Below are positions 34,401 to 46,097 of a stretch of 64,000 nt of DNA, in pieces. Each line of letters opens with the position of its first letter. Positions within the stretch are counted from its first letter, which is position 1. A program made the translations under genes and the position numbers. A model generated the notes under the pieces. The model did not search any database and was not told the origin of the DNA. It was given only the letters and a program-made list of their open reading frames with translations. Source of the DNA: Rutpela maculata (Eukaryota > Arthropoda > Insecta > Coleoptera > Cerambycidae); assembly GCA_936432065.2 (NCBI GenBank), contig OW386286.2:262899987-262963986 (forward strand), read 5' to 3'.

Positions 34401-34929
34401 AAAAATAATTGATAATTAAATAGTGCCAAACAGGGAGCGAAGTTTTGTGTAAATACCTTTACAAATTTCTTTGGTGTTAAAAACGCGTGAACTGAATTAG
34501 CAGAAAGATCTACATTTTGGAAGCGAGCTCGGCAATTTTTCAGTTGAGGCAAAATCTGGCATGATAGAAACATCACAGAACCCAAAAAATCAGGTATTTT
34601 AACGCCTCGGTTTTCTTCATCTTTTACTTTAGATTTCGAGGTGTGGAGACATTTACTCCTTGGATAAACCTCTGGCTCATGAAAATAGGTCAAGAAATAA
34701 AAAATCCAGCAAAGGTAGTTACGGCTCCTCAAATTGTTTGTTTTTTTAAATGATGTTCAGAGTGGACGAAGGTAGACAGTTTAAAGTTAGTTCACAAAAA
34801 TGATTTTTTCGAGTCATTGTTTATGAAATAAATGTTTCTCCAGAATAAACGATGGAGGTGTTTTGACCTAATAGAACTGTCTAAGTATTATTACATTTTC
34901 AAGCCATTTAAAAAAAATGATTCACAATC
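34401..34929. other. Unassigned; contains a 136-residue open frame
   Basis: A minus-strand open frame (34322-34732) is one of the longest in the window but partly overlaps the tandem array and has no family motif that I recognise. It is not called as a gene. Confidence 0.3.
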
Positions 34930-35340
34930 CGAACATACGGGGTGGTCCATTAGTGCGACAAAGTCCAATACCTCCTTATAAGAAGAAATAGAAAAAAAAT
35001 TTCTTAACGAAAATTGTAGATATCCTTGACGGTCACCTTCTAAAATTATTACGAAGAATACAGGGTGTCACATAATTGCAAGACGAACCAAACATACATT
35101 TTTTTAAATGGAATATCCTGTATATTTTTAGATATTTGGAATCAGCTCGTTTTTTGCAATCTGCCAATATAGAGTTTTGCTAGTCTATACGGGGTATTTC
35201 AAGAGATATAGACATTTTCATATCGAAATCGTCATGATATGAACGCCCTGTATCTTCTTGAAGATAAGAAGTTACATTATTTTGTCATTATGAAAAGTTG
35301 TACGTACTATATTTTTTTTAAATGGAACACTCTATATTTT
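34930..35340. repeat. Diverged CAGGGTG/CCTGTAT-rich repeat cluster
   Basis: GGGGTGGTCCATTAG, ATACAGGGTGTCAC, ATATCCTGTATATTTT, ACGGGGTATTTC and CGCCCTGTATC occur at 60-80 bp spacing on both strands. These phrases are typical of decayed mariner-type ends and the tandem repeats derived from them. No single element boundary can be drawn. Confidence 0.45.
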
Positions 35341-36212
35341 ATACCAGCATTATAAAGGTTTTTTATTCTTCCTTCAGTTTTATTAAGCATTCCCGATACC
35401 TAAAACTTGAATTTTCTGAGATATTATGGGTATAGTAGGTAAAACTGCATTTCATTAAACTTTATTACCAGAAAAATACTAGTAATTATTTTAAGTTTTA
35501 CAAAAATCCCATTACAGATAAGTATAAACACTTCTTCTCTTTCTGTTGAGAGAAAGACAATATACACATTATGTATAGTACAACTATTTGTTCTAACTGC
35601 TATTTTGGTAAGTACTTTTGTTCTATTTATTTCTGGTTTCATTGAACGGAATAGTTTAAATAAAAAAAATCGGCAGCTACTGGAAGCGGTTGGAACCTCC
35701 CCACACGGTGGATCTTCATCAGCTGTATTTTGATATTACATCGGAAATCAGTGCTCTGAGCAAACAGATAAATTACACGTGACTTTGGAGCCATTTATTT
35801 TATGGACAACAAGCAATCTGTTAAAACATAACCTCTCATGTTTGTTTATGTCGCATGTTAATCACTTGCCGGATATTATAAGGGTATTAACAGATAACAT
35901 TTCGAAGATTTTGTGGAACATAGAATTTAGCCCAAATGACACATTAACCTCAACAAGTCAATAACATTGTGGACAGTTCAAACAGACTACGCATGCGTCA
36001 AATTAAAATCTTCCTGCTCGATCAAAAAGGTCCGAGCAAGCCGAGTTTCGTCCAAGACCTTTATTTTGTAATATTCGAACGTTTATGATTTAACTCAGTT
36101 AGCTCGATTTGCATTAAATGAACGATTATGACGCGTCCCATCAATCAGACGTAATATCCGAACACGGCTATAAACAATTATTACCTTAAAAAAATACAAC
36201 TAAAATAAGTTT
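35341..36212. other. Unassigned sequence
   Basis: No gene or repeat edge was recognised. Confidence 0.35.
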
Positions 36213-37297
36213 TGATATTGTCAAAAATATGGGTTGGTAACCTTTACGAATGTTGATTTTTAGGTTATGAAATATATAGATCAATTTCGGTTGACGTCAC
36301 GCTGTTGGCGTGGAGAGCACACAACTAATTATTTTGTTTTCTGGAGATAGGTGCAAGCTGTTATTTTTTAATAACTGGTTTAAATTGCTTCTGCTGTTTT
36401 GAAACGTCAGTTTAAAAATAACAGATCGCTGAGAAGTACTGGCATTCGCATATCGCAGTGCGCAGTTTGTAGTATGCAAATTTTTCGGTCACGTTAAATT
36501 GACGCAGCTGTCTGAAGGGTATACAAAACTTCATTTATTTATTACTGTTTGTTTATCATTGTGTGCATAAGATTTTCAGAGTGTGTTTCGGGTTTACTTT
36601 AGTGTTTCAAGTAAAGTGTTTATTTTGACAATAATGTCTCGTAGTGAATATTATTCAACGTTACAAGCTGATGTCAAGTTTCGTTGCGACGAAAAAGTGG
36701 CTGTTATTTTCGAACAGAAATAACAGTCTGTTAATGCTATTTACAAATAACAGTTATAAAATAGTAGGTAGTTAAATAGCAGCTCATCTCTAATTAATTG
36801 TTTTCATTTTCATCGCCTGTTATTGGATGAGGTTTCGTGTGCCCTCCAGACAGCTGCGTCAAAGTCACGTGACCGAAAATGATCTATTTAGGGACATAAC
36901 GTGTTTCAGTTTTTCAGGTATATTCTCATTATTAATGTTTGTATACGTATTTTTAGCTTGGAGTCACAGTGGCTTCAAGCAAATATTTAAAAATTCACGC
37001 AAATAATTTTTCTATATTGTTGATTAATAAAAATAGACTACTAATTACAGGTTAGATTTCTAACCTACAAAAAGAGTCCTATTTTATTAGGACAAAGTAT
37101 TTAGAACTTCATAAACATTACACTAGATTATGGTTGAAAGTACGGGAACCAGGCAGAAATTTTAATAATAGCTACGTAATATTCTTAAATCTTAAGAAAT
37201 ATATATTGTTGAGGTTAGCTGTGATGTCATGTACCATAACCTATAAATCAACATTCACAAAGGTTACCAACCCAAATATTTTTGACAGATGGCAAAA
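36213..37297. repeat. Fold-back element, two nested inverted pairs
   Basis: The outer pair is TGTCAAAAATATGGGTTGG plus TAACCTTTACGAATGTTGAT (36218-36270) against its reverse complement at ~37225-37290. The inner pair is GATCAATTTCGGTTGACGTCAC at ~36280 against GTCACGTGACCGAAAATGATC at ~36860-36885. GGTCACGTTAAATTGACGCAGC at ~36487 is a further copy of the inner end in the same direction. A short open frame begins at ATG 36634. Confidence 0.6.
36634..36723 (+). other. Short candidate leader ORF, unassigned
   Basis: ATG at 36634 opens a 29-codon frame starting MSRSEYYSTLQ and ending VAVIFEQK before a TAA. The ~100 bp upstream is rich in TTTAGTGTTT-like phrases. It could be a first exon or the remains of a transposon gene inside the fold-back. 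No homology is recognised. Confidence 0.2.
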
Positions 37298-37710
37298 TAA
37301 ATTTTCTCCTAACAATAATAGCAATAATATTTTTTGGATGCTGTCGTGTGCATATTAATGTATTATTTTAACGGAAACCAAATCGAAAGGTTGCAAGTGT
37401 GATATATCGTTGAAATTGGAATTTTTACTGCTTTTCAATGGTTCGATTACAAATTGTAAGTAGTGTAAAATAAACAACTTGTGCCAAAACGTAATCCGAT
37501 CTCAACCAAAACCTCTTCAGATCTTCTGGAGCACTGAAGAAACCTTCATGCAAAGTTTCATCCAAATCCGTTTAGTAGCTTCGCCGCTATCGTGCTAACA
37601 TACATACACACACACAGACATTTCTTAAAAACCACTTTTTTGGGTTCCTGGGACCTCAAAACGTAAAGATTTGATGTTATCTCAATTTTCGATTTTGGAC
37701 TAATTGTAGT
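37298..37710. other. Unassigned sequence
   Basis: Contains GTTTCATCCAAATCCGTTTAG-like sequence (37555-37576) and a short ACACACACAC run (37608-37618), a combination often seen near the 3' ends of RTE/SINE-type repeats. No boundaries were found. Confidence 0.35.
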
Positions 37711-37740
37711 AACCTCCCACAATTTGATTGTGGGGAGGTT
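37711..37740. repeat. Perfect hairpin
   Basis: AACCTCCC-ACAAT and ATTGT-GGGGAGGTT pair around a 3-4 nt loop. A single C/G count difference leaves one base bulged. The function is unknown. Confidence 0.6.
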
Positions 37741-38164
37741 AAATAACATTATTGGGACAATTTTACTGTATACATAATATGCTTATTTTCTCTATCTTAA
37801 TAGAAAGACATATGTTTATACTTATTTGTGACAAGATTTTTGTAAAATTAATTACTAGTATTTTCTGGTAATATATTTACTTATTCTGTTTTATAGAACT
37901 TTTACGACGTAAGGAATTTGCATTTGCATTTAATTATTATCAAAATTTTAAGTTTTTTTTACCCTCAGAATATAACGAAGCAAAATTTGCTGTGAAATTC
38001 TGTCCGTTAAATAATATTAATTTTGCTCCTTTGCCCACTCCATCATAAGTAAACTTGTGTTAAAACCGTGCTCTGTCCGCATATTTAATTTGGCTTTTCG
38101 TTTATTTAGTAGAAATTGAATTATATATTTTAATGAAGTGTAATTTAATACGATCGTGCAAAAA
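37741..38164. other. Unassigned AT-rich spacer
   Basis: Nothing recognised. Confidence 0.35.
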
Positions 38165-39815
38165 ACAGTATCCAACTCATCACTCTCTTGATCTTGTCAC
38201 TCGCATCTAAAAAAAAATAATTATTTATAAAATTGATTAAGATTATAATAGGATGAAAAGTGAAAAGCACAAATGATATAATACCTTCAGTATTTTCGGC
38301 ATCTCGGATAAACATTTCCACTTATGGAGGTAATTGATCTCCAACAAACCACTTGCAAGTTAAATTTGTTTTCCTCAAGCTGTCACCCATAACCAAGGAA
38401 TCTAATGTAGATGGCACTTGTTTGTGTGCGTTGTTCCAAATCGTATACACTATACATACATACACAGTTCTTAAAACGTGCTGTACAAGTTCCGATTTCG
38501 ACGGAGGCGAGAGAGATGCATCAAAATTTTTGTGTGGAAACCGAAATTCGTTATCATTTTCGCTAAATTTATACACCTTAGTTAAGGTAGCTACACGAGC
38601 AACATTGACGTTTTTTATAGCTTTAAACCCATACATCGTGCAAAGAAACTTCTCTATTATATTAACGACATTATTTAGATTCTCCTCTGGTAAATTATTC
38701 AAACTTTTAATTGCTTCAATAAACTCTTGATCTTTTCTTAATATAGTAAAAGGCTTCTTTTTCCTTTCTTAAAAAATACGGGATTATAATCTCGCGAAAC
38801 CGTGGAAAGCGGGCAATGCGTTACACAAGTCGTCACCAAGTGCTGAATACAAATCGTTTAGATATAAAAATCGTTCTTTATTTCCTACATTTCTTTATTT
38901 CCATTTTTATCCAAATTTTCACATTATTATGTACATTTTTCATGTTTCCCAGCATGATGATAGGAATGTCAGTATCTGAACTTATAACCACACTGGTGTT
39001 CTCATTTATACGTCAAAAATCATTTTAGTGTCCGCCTCCTCGTGACTAGAACACGATAAGCTTTCCACGGTTTCTTAGATGACACTAGATTGGATATAGT
39101 CGTTTCGAACTCAATAACTGCAGCAGTTTTCAGTATTTAGGTATAGGGTTTTATTACCTAAGAACTTAGCAATTTCATCACTTGCCCAATACATTTAAAG
39201 AAACTTGATTAGAGCTTCTAAAAGAAGTTATTGATGCATTTAAAAGTTTGAATAAGAAGAACCTAAATAATGTCGTTAACATAATAGAGAAGTTTGTTTG
39301 CACGATGTATGGGTTTAAAGCTATAAAAAACATCAATGATGCTCGTACCTTCACTAAGGTTTTATTTATACAAATTTAGCGAAAATGATAACGAATTTCG
39401 GTTACCAGACAAAAATATTGATGCATCTCTCTCGCCTTCGTCGAAATCGGAACTTGTACAGCACGTTTTAAGAACTGTGTATGTATGTATAGTGTATACG
39501 ATTTGGAACAACGCACACAAACAAGTGCCATCTACATTAGATCCCTTGGTTATGGGTGACAGCTTGAGGAAAACAAATTTAACTTGCAAGTGGTTTGATG
39601 GAGATCAATTACCTCCATAAGTGGAAATGTTTATCCGAGATGCCGAAAATACTGAAGGTATTCTATCATTTGTGTTTTTCACTTTTCATCCTATTATAAT
39701 CTTAATCAATTTTTTATAAATAATTATTTTTTTTAGATGCGAGTGACAAAGAGAAAAGTGATCTTTCACCCATTGAGCATCAAGAGAGTGATGAGTTGGA
39801 TCAAAATGAGAATGA
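38165..39815. mobile_element. T2: inverted duplication of a TE gene fragment
   Basis: The left arm (38165-38805) and right arm (39060-39815) are reverse complements over ~640-750 bp, separated by ~250 bp of unique sequence. Each arm contains the same gene fragment, an intron, and the start of the last exon. The left arm lacks ~30 bp (near 38180) present in the right, and the right arm has a small frame-breaking insertion. The pair was therefore formed once and has since diverged. The arrangement resembles the TIR-captured gene tails of T1 and T3. Confidence 0.75.
38200..38726 (-). pseudogene. TE-encoded protein fragment, left arm of T2
   Basis: The minus strand reads NNVVNIIEKFLCTMYGFKAI, then KFSENDNEFRFPHKNFDASL, then SELVQHVLRTVY, then KQVPSTLDSLVMGDSL and WFVGDQLPP. 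A TAA stops the frame just before VEMFIRDAENTE, a segment also present in the right arm. The sequence then runs into an intron-like stretch. The frame is longer and cleaner here than in the right arm. The H-x-L-R-x-x-Y segment aligns with HIKRGAYQTRIW of T1 and HLLRSYFYTY of T3. No enzymatic motif is visible in this part. Confidence 0.55.
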
Positions 39816-39842
39816 GGAAGATCTGTTATCGGAAGCCGAATA
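39197..39842 (+). pseudogene. TE-encoded protein fragment with intron, right arm of T2
   Basis: ELLKEVIDAFKSLNKKNLNN leads into the same protein as the left arm. It is broken by a short insertion at ~39360 (frame lost at TKVLFIQI) and a TAA after GDQLPP. VEMFIRDAENTE follows. A 78 bp intron with GT at 39658 and AG at 39735 interrupts a Glu-Asp codon pair in phase 1. The last exon reads DASDKEKSDLSPIEHQESDE and ends NEEDLLSEAE before TAA at 39842. The acidic tail parallels that of T1. Confidence 0.6.
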
Positions 39843-40117
39843 AATTTATTTTTATTTCCACTAAACTTAATAAATTCTCTGAGCAGATCATCCTGTATAA
39901 TTTTGAAAAGTACGAATGTATTAATTTGTATTCTCATAAAATAATGCATATTAATAATAAATTGAATATTTAATCAAATTAAAAGAAGAAACTCGGGAAT
40001 GCTGCACGCACGTTTTCTAACATTAAGTTATCAATATCAATATTACTAATTAAATCTTTATATCGAACTTTGAAATTCGGGTACATGATAATATTCATAC
40101 TAAGATTAATGATAAAC
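39843..40117. other. AT-rich flank
   Basis: Nothing recognised. Confidence 0.3.
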
Positions 40118-40262
40118 ACAGTCAGCTGCAAGTATGTGGGTGGAAAAGTCGTCAGCTGATGCAAGAAAGGTGATGTGCATTGCCTCGCAGGTGATCAACA
40201 CTCAGCACTGTTCTGTACCAGCTGACGACTTTTCCACCCACACACTTGCAGCTGACTATGTT
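40118..40262. repeat. Hairpin with about 40 bp arms
   Basis: CAGTCAGCTGCAAGTATGTG followed by GGTGGAAAAGTCGTCAGCTG (40120-40159) is matched by CAGCTGACGACTTTTCCACC and CACACACTTGCAGCTGACTA (40219-40258). The arms are nearly identical, with a ~60 bp loop. Each arm begins and ends with CAGCTGAC, itself half-palindromic. Confidence 0.85.
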
Positions 40263-40620
40263 TTTCGTGAATCTCAGTGTAAATATTATCTTATACCCAA
40301 ATTTTAAAGTTCGCCGAATAATTTAAATTTTTCATGTTTTTGGACCTGTTTGATCGATCACCTGACGGTGAATCCACCACCCCCCGTCCAGCTGACTATG
40401 TTCTACTGTCATTATATAACATAATCTTCCCCTCTTATAAGTTTTAGCATTCGCCGGATAGTTTTTTTTTTTCAATTTTTTTTTACGTTTTCAACCCTTT
40501 GACAGCCACCCCCACCGCTACCCAACCAGCTGACGGTCCATTCATTGCTAACTTATACAAAACCAATCCATTTTTCATATTGTCAAAGTTCGCCGGATAG
40601 TCAGTCATTTTATACACGGG
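40250..40620 (+). repeat. Three-unit degenerate tandem repeat, period about 138 bp
   Basis: Each unit starts with CAGCTGAC (40251, 40390, 40527) and has GTTCGCCGGATAGT-like sequence ~60 bp on (40312, 40452, 40590). The spacer between is variable and rich in CCACCCCC. The first unit shares its CAGCTGACTATG start with the right arm of the hairpin. No coding sequence was seen. Confidence 0.7.
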
Positions 40621-41845
40621 CTCCCGGCCTATAAGGGGATGCATTAGCTCTAGTTTGCAGCTATTTTTTTAATTCATTTTAAGTTCCTATTTTCTATTTT
40701 GCATTAACTTCCATTCTTTAAAAATCTCCCCCAAGGAGGGGGAGATTCTTTCTAAATCCGTTTTTGAAATGGCCACTTTGCTGTTTTTTGTTACTAATTT
40801 CTGACCTTCAACACTTGCTGTCTATAGTAGTTTCATATATTCACTGATGATTTATTCACTTGAAGTCTTTTAAGACAGATGTCTCTTGGCCTATTTGTGA
40901 TGCGGAAAATAATGTACAGAAAAAGTATTGCTTTGTTAACTTTCGATTCTGTTTCTATTATTTTGTGCTGAACTGTAACTTTTACATTCCAATAAGTAGT
41001 ATGAAATATTTTTCAGTAAAACTACTTTTTACTTACAAACGCAAAATAAACTTACGCTGCCATGCGTATTCGTTAGGATTTACTTCCTACTGAATTAGTA
41101 AAGGAGATCAAATGCGAAGCCATTGAACTAAACCCCGGACTCTAATTGACTTATCAGTTTGAATTCTCTAGACAACAATAACAAATCACTCCAAAGCTTA
41201 CTTTAAAAAAGTATTAATTTATTCTAATGTTCAGTCTGCAGAGAAACACAGCCTGAAGTAAAACCTAATCAGTAATAAACTGAGAAGACACTCTTATTTA
41301 TCCCGTGAAATAGATTTAATTAAATAATCATTCATTTGTAAATATGAAAAAGTTAACTGCATATTATATTTTCAAATTTAACGTAATAGCCTGTTTTCCT
41401 CCGTTGTATATCCAACCCTGAATATAAATTACTTAATTTAAATAATAATGGGAGCTATAGATCGATATAAAATAAAAAGATGGATTGTATCGTACTCTGC
41501 AGAATCGCTACAGTAGTTGCGTTACTCACATTCCCAAACATAAACATTTACGCGGCAATGTACATGAATGCACAAAATGTTAATTTACGGACTACCCTTA
41601 AATCCCAATCAGAATTAACAGTGTAGCTTTATTACTGTTGAATACATTAACGAAATTAACATTTACGTGTTGCACTTTGTAACTAGAAAGCTAGTTATTA
41701 ATTGTTATGTATAATATTGTTCATTCAGCCACTTCAATATATTTCGAACAGGTGCAAGCATGTTAAACACAACTTGTTTATATTTGCTTTCGTTTTGTAT
41801 GGCTTGTGTTATAAAATTACCAGGTATTTAGGGCACTATACATTA
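40621..41845. other. Unassigned sequence
   Basis: No gene or repeat boundary was recognised. A CTCCCCCAAGGAGGGGGAG hairpin (CTCCCCC...GGGGGAG) lies at ~40725-40745. Confidence 0.4.
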
Positions 41846-42740
41846 GTACAGTAACTAGCGGTTTTAACTTCGGAATAACGGATTTCGTTCATTTTTGGCA
41901 GTATTATAGTAAATGCTTCACAGAAAAGTTTCTATATTGTACGGGGGCTTGCTAATTTATAGGGGGTGGCACTTAAAAAATACGTATATTTATTGAGCTG
42001 AAAAAGAATCAAATTTTAAGAAGAAAAGGTTCTATGCAGCTTTTTATATAAATTGATAGTTTTTAAGTTATAACTTCAAAATTGCGATTTTAGCTAAAAA
42101 AAAAAAAAGGTATTTCCAAACGGCTTCCGTCAAGTATTTCGAAAAGTATTACTTTATCGAAAAAATGTTACAGGCCAGTTATAGAAAGTACAAACTGGGA
42201 ATTAATTATAATTTTTGTTTATTGATGTGGGATTAATAATTTCGGAGATATTTAAGTTTATATTTTGGATCCAAGTGTTTCGAAATTACCTTTATTTGCA
42301 TTTTTTTAAAGCAAGTGCTTTAAACGAGCAAAAAAATTTGAGCATCTAGGTAATGCTACATTTTAACGAAAAACTGTATTTAAGTTTATTATACTCTTCG
42401 CAAAAACGAAGAGTATATTGTATTTGATCGGCACATTTCTAAAATCGTAAATATCGCTCGTAGAGAAAAAATTTTCATATCATTGTGTTAGTGAACGAAT
42501 TCTGAACAACTTTCAAAATGTCCGTCCGTCCGTCACGTTTCTTATAAGCACGATAACTTAAGAAAGAAAAATCCGATTGTACTGAAATTTGGACACTAAG
42601 TCAGTGTTAGCTAGGGGAAGAAACTTATTGTTTTTGAACAAAATCGATCAGTAAATAAAAATGTTACTAATGATTTATATTTGATAATTTTTTTTTGATT
42701 TCTATGGTTTTGTAAAAATTTACATTTTTTATATTTTTTT

Positions 42741-42811
42741 ACGTGTTAGGTAGCTCTTACGCTTTTGACTCGGAATCCAAGGGTCCTAGGTTCGAAACCC
42801 ACGTGGGGTAT
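42741..42811 (+). repeat. tRNA-like module, left arm of P1
   Basis: TTAGGTAGCTCTTAC (weak A box), then the loop CTCGGAA flanked by a short stem TTTGA/TCCAA, then AGGTTCGAAACCC, a perfect B box and T loop. The position equivalent to the anticodon reads CGG with T before and A after. The D arm is shortened and the acceptor does not pair, so it is not a working tRNA. Confidence 0.45.
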
Positions 42812-43284
42812 GGTATAGTTTTTTATTTTTACTTTATTTTACACTGAGTCTTTCAAAAACTAAGTTCGTTCTATAAAATTAAAAATATTTAAAACTAACA
42901 TTATTTACAAAAAACTGCGAGTATCCTATAGAATGTGTAACAATTATATAAAAAGTTTAGTAAACCGGCGAAGATTACGTTTTTAGCCTGTTTTTTTTTT
43001 TAAATTACTAGCTAATTAGAGTAACAAAATGATGACCTTTTTATATAAAACAATATAAATACGCACATTTTTCAGTCATAACTTCTTTATCTCTTACGCT
43101 ACAGAAACGAGTAAAAAACAAGCTAAAAACGTATTCTTCGGCTGTTCACTGAACTTTTTATATAATTGTTGCACATTAGGATATTCTTCGCAGTTTTTTG
43201 TACATAATGTTAGTTTTAGACATTTTTAATTTTATAGTTCGAACTCTTAGTTGGTAAAAATTAAAAATATATATATTTACCATA

Positions 43285-43352
43285 CCCCATTTGGGTTTCG
43301 AACCCGGGGCCCTTGGATTCCGAGTGAAAAGTGTAAGAACTACACCACCTAC
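43285..43352 (-). repeat. tRNA-like module, right arm of P1
   Basis: The minus strand reads GTGTAGTTCTTACAC, ACTCGGAATCCAAGGG, CCCGGGTTCGAAACCC and ATGGGG. It is the mirror of the left-arm module but with a better T stem (GGG/CCC). An (AGGTGT)n expansion precedes it. It is again a tRNA-related head rather than a gene. Confidence 0.5.
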
Positions 43353-44956
43353 ACCTACACCTACACACATAAAAAAATGTAAATTTTTGCATTATAAGAC
43401 ACAAGCTAAAATCATGTTTTCGCGGTTGTATATTATATTATGAAATGTATATTTGTAAAATATAAATATTTAGATATTAAAATGAAATATCATTTCAGAT
43501 TTCTATTCAATTACAAAAACATAGAAATTAAAAAAAAAATTTTTTTCAATTTTAAATCATTAATAACATTTTTATTTACCGATCGATTTTGTTCAAAGAA
43601 AATAGGGTTCTTCCTCTAGTTAACACTAATTTAGTGTCCAAATTTCAGTACAATCGGAATTTTCTTTCTTGAGTTACCGTACTTACAAGAAACGTGACGG
43701 ACGGGCAGACGGACAGACAGACGGACATTTTGAAAGTTGTTCAGAATTCCTTCACTAACACAATGATATGAAAATTTTTTGTCTGCGAGCGATATTTACG
43801 GTTTTAGAAATGTACCGATCAAATGCAATATACTCTTCGTTTTCGTATTTGCGAAGAGTATAATAATTTTAAAGAGCAATTAATTGTCTTTAATTTCATT
43901 TCTTAGCATGCGTGACTAGGTGTCACAATTTGTGAGATATTTAACATTTAAACTCGTCTCATAAACGTTCGGACGCCATTTGTAAACTTTCAAATCTCCG
44001 AAACTATTAAATCTATGTAAATAAATAAAAAATCGGAATTCATTATCAGTTTATGAGCTTTATTTCTGGTTTCTACCCGTTTTTCAATAAAACTAATATT
44101 TATTGAGATATTTGGAAAAAGAAAAAAATTACGTTTTATCGAAAATATCTTTATAGTTTAAACTGTAATTTTTTCTAAAGCAAGTGCTGTATACAAACGA
44201 TAAAATTTGAGCATCTACGTCTTGCTATAGATTAATGAGAAACAGTGTTTTTTTATTTACTGGCTAATTACAGTAACAAAATGGCGACTTTGTTATTAAA
44301 AAAAATGTGAAGACGCTCATTGCTTCGGACATAACTTCTTTGTTTTTTATGCTAAAGAAACAAATTAAAAAACGGTTGAAAGCTTAATTAATAACCTATT
44401 ATTCTACCTATTGGCATTCTTGACGTAGGTGTCACAGTTTCTGAGATATTTAATTCTCACTCTAAATAATTATCTTATGAACACGTGGATGCCAAATATA
44501 AACTTAAATATCACCGAAATTATTAATCCTACATCAATAAACAAAAAACATAATTCATTCCCAGTTTGTACTTTCTGTAATTGGCCTGTAACATTTTTTC
44601 GATAAAGCATTACTTTTCGAGATAATTACGAAATCCGTTTGGAAATACTTTTTTTTTAAGCTAAAATCACAATTTCGAAGTCGTTATAACTTAAAAACTA
44701 TCGATTTATGTGAAAAATTGCATAGAACCTTTTCTTCTTAAAATTTGATTCTTTTTCAGCTCCGATAAATATACATATTTTTTAAGTGCCACCCTGAAAA
44801 GGGGTGGATGCCACCCTCTATAAATTAGCAAGCCTCCGCACAATATAGAAACTTTTCTGTGAAGCATTTACTATTATACTGCCAAAAATGAACGAAATCC
44901 GTTCAATATGACATTATTCCGAAGTTTTGCATATTTTTTATCTCTAGGTACTGTAC

Positions 44957-46097
44957 TACATGACGTGGCTTCAAACTTAATACATTATCTTCATGACCAG
45001 TAGTAAATAACTAGGTACAAATTTAGACAGATGTCAGTGTTACTCTGTTCGTCCAAAATTATAGACTGTCTTGTATAATCAACTAGATGACTACATAGAA
45101 AAAAACAAAGTTATAAACGGCCAGCAATATGGTTAAAAAAATCTTCGGCAGATGGTACCAGATCATTAATTAAAATTTGTATTTTTAATGCGCACGAATT
45201 TTCGTTTCTTAATTTTTTGTGTCTTTAACTATACACAGGCTCATAAAAAATAACTGACTTTAATATAAGTTATAAATGCATTATCTTTTAGTTCAAGATG
45301 GTACTTCAATGCAGAAAATGTTAGGAAAAAAAATATTCACATTTACAAATTTACCAGCATGTTGAAGTTAGCCAAATTTTGGCCAATTTTTTATTGCTTC
45401 CTAAAAATAAAAAAAGACCCAAACATCTTGAAATTTAGCTCAAAATTTTTTTTTTTTTGAGTTTATATATCATATAACTATTGTTTCTAATCATTTAATA
45501 GTTAGAAAATTTCATAAAAAAATATCATAAAAAAATTGAATATGCAGCCTTATTTGTATTGTTTTTTAAATTAATCTAGCGTCCTTGTATTTTAATATTT
45601 TTGAATGTACCGGTATAAAAACAAAGGTAAGACTTCATATTAATTGATCATACCATTTAAAATTAAACTATATTTCTCAGGAAAAAAAATGCTATTGTAA
45701 AATATATTTTTTTAAAATTTGTAAATAAACTCAGATCAAAACTCATTACTAAAGTGGTTCATTTTGTTACTTTTGACATAATTTCAAAATTGGTAACAAT
45801 CTAGTGACTATTATAATTTTTTATGATATAAGTTATTAAATCTTTCATTTACTTCTTTTTCCAAAACACGCCAACAATTGGCAAAGATCTATTAAAAAAA
45901 ATTTGAAAAAAAAGAATTTTACTTGCACAGTCTCCAAATAACAAAACATATAGGGACTTTTATTATTTTTTATGGTTACAAACTAAAGTTATTAAATGAA
46001 TGTATTTCATATCTGATTCTATTTTTTATAATATTATGTTAACAATTGGCAAAGAAAATCGGGAATAATAAATTTTTACTAACACGACCTTAAAAAC
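44957..46097. other. Unassigned AT-rich sequence
   Basis: Very AT-rich. A CACAGGCTCATAAAAAATAA phrase near 45235 may be a transposon end, but no partner was found. No gene was seen. Confidence 0.35.

Larger units (their letters stand above)
42387..43867. repeat. P1: 1.5 kb palindrome of family P, nested in A2
   Basis: Each end carries the hairpin TACTCTTCG...CGAAGAGTA. From there inwards both arms have CGATATTTACG, AACACAATGATATG, CCGTCCGTC (or GACGGACGG), AAATTTGGACACTAA, GAACAAAATCGATC, a tRNA-like module, AACTAACATTATTTACAA and CTGCGA. They converge on a ~60-100 bp centre near 43050 that resembles family A interior. The arms differ by substitutions and by an expanded (ACACCT)n in the right arm. 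Confidence 0.8.
41846..44956. mobile_element. Family A copy A2, interrupted by a palindrome
   Basis: The ends are GTACAGTAACTAGCGG and TCTCTAGGTACTGTAC, with flanking TA on both sides. Removing the nested palindrome leaves ~1.63 kb, close to A1 and A3. The interior is made of diverged inverted and direct blocks, including GAGCATCTAGGTAATGCTA, CATAACTTCTTTG, ATTTCGGAGATATTTAAG and TTGCTAATTTATAG. No transposase is present. Confidence 0.8.

Noticed and set aside
34322..34732. 136-residue minus-strand open frame
   Set aside because: It overlaps the tandem array, has no recognisable motif and no visible gene context. It could be a chance frame, though it deserves a database search.
38353..38730. 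125-residue plus-strand open frame across the left arm of T2
   Set aside because: It is the antisense shadow of the protein that both T2 arms encode in the other direction.
42741..42811. A functional tRNA gene (anticodon-like CGG)
   Set aside because: The D arm is shortened, the acceptor stem does not pair, and the module is duplicated in inverted form within a repeat.
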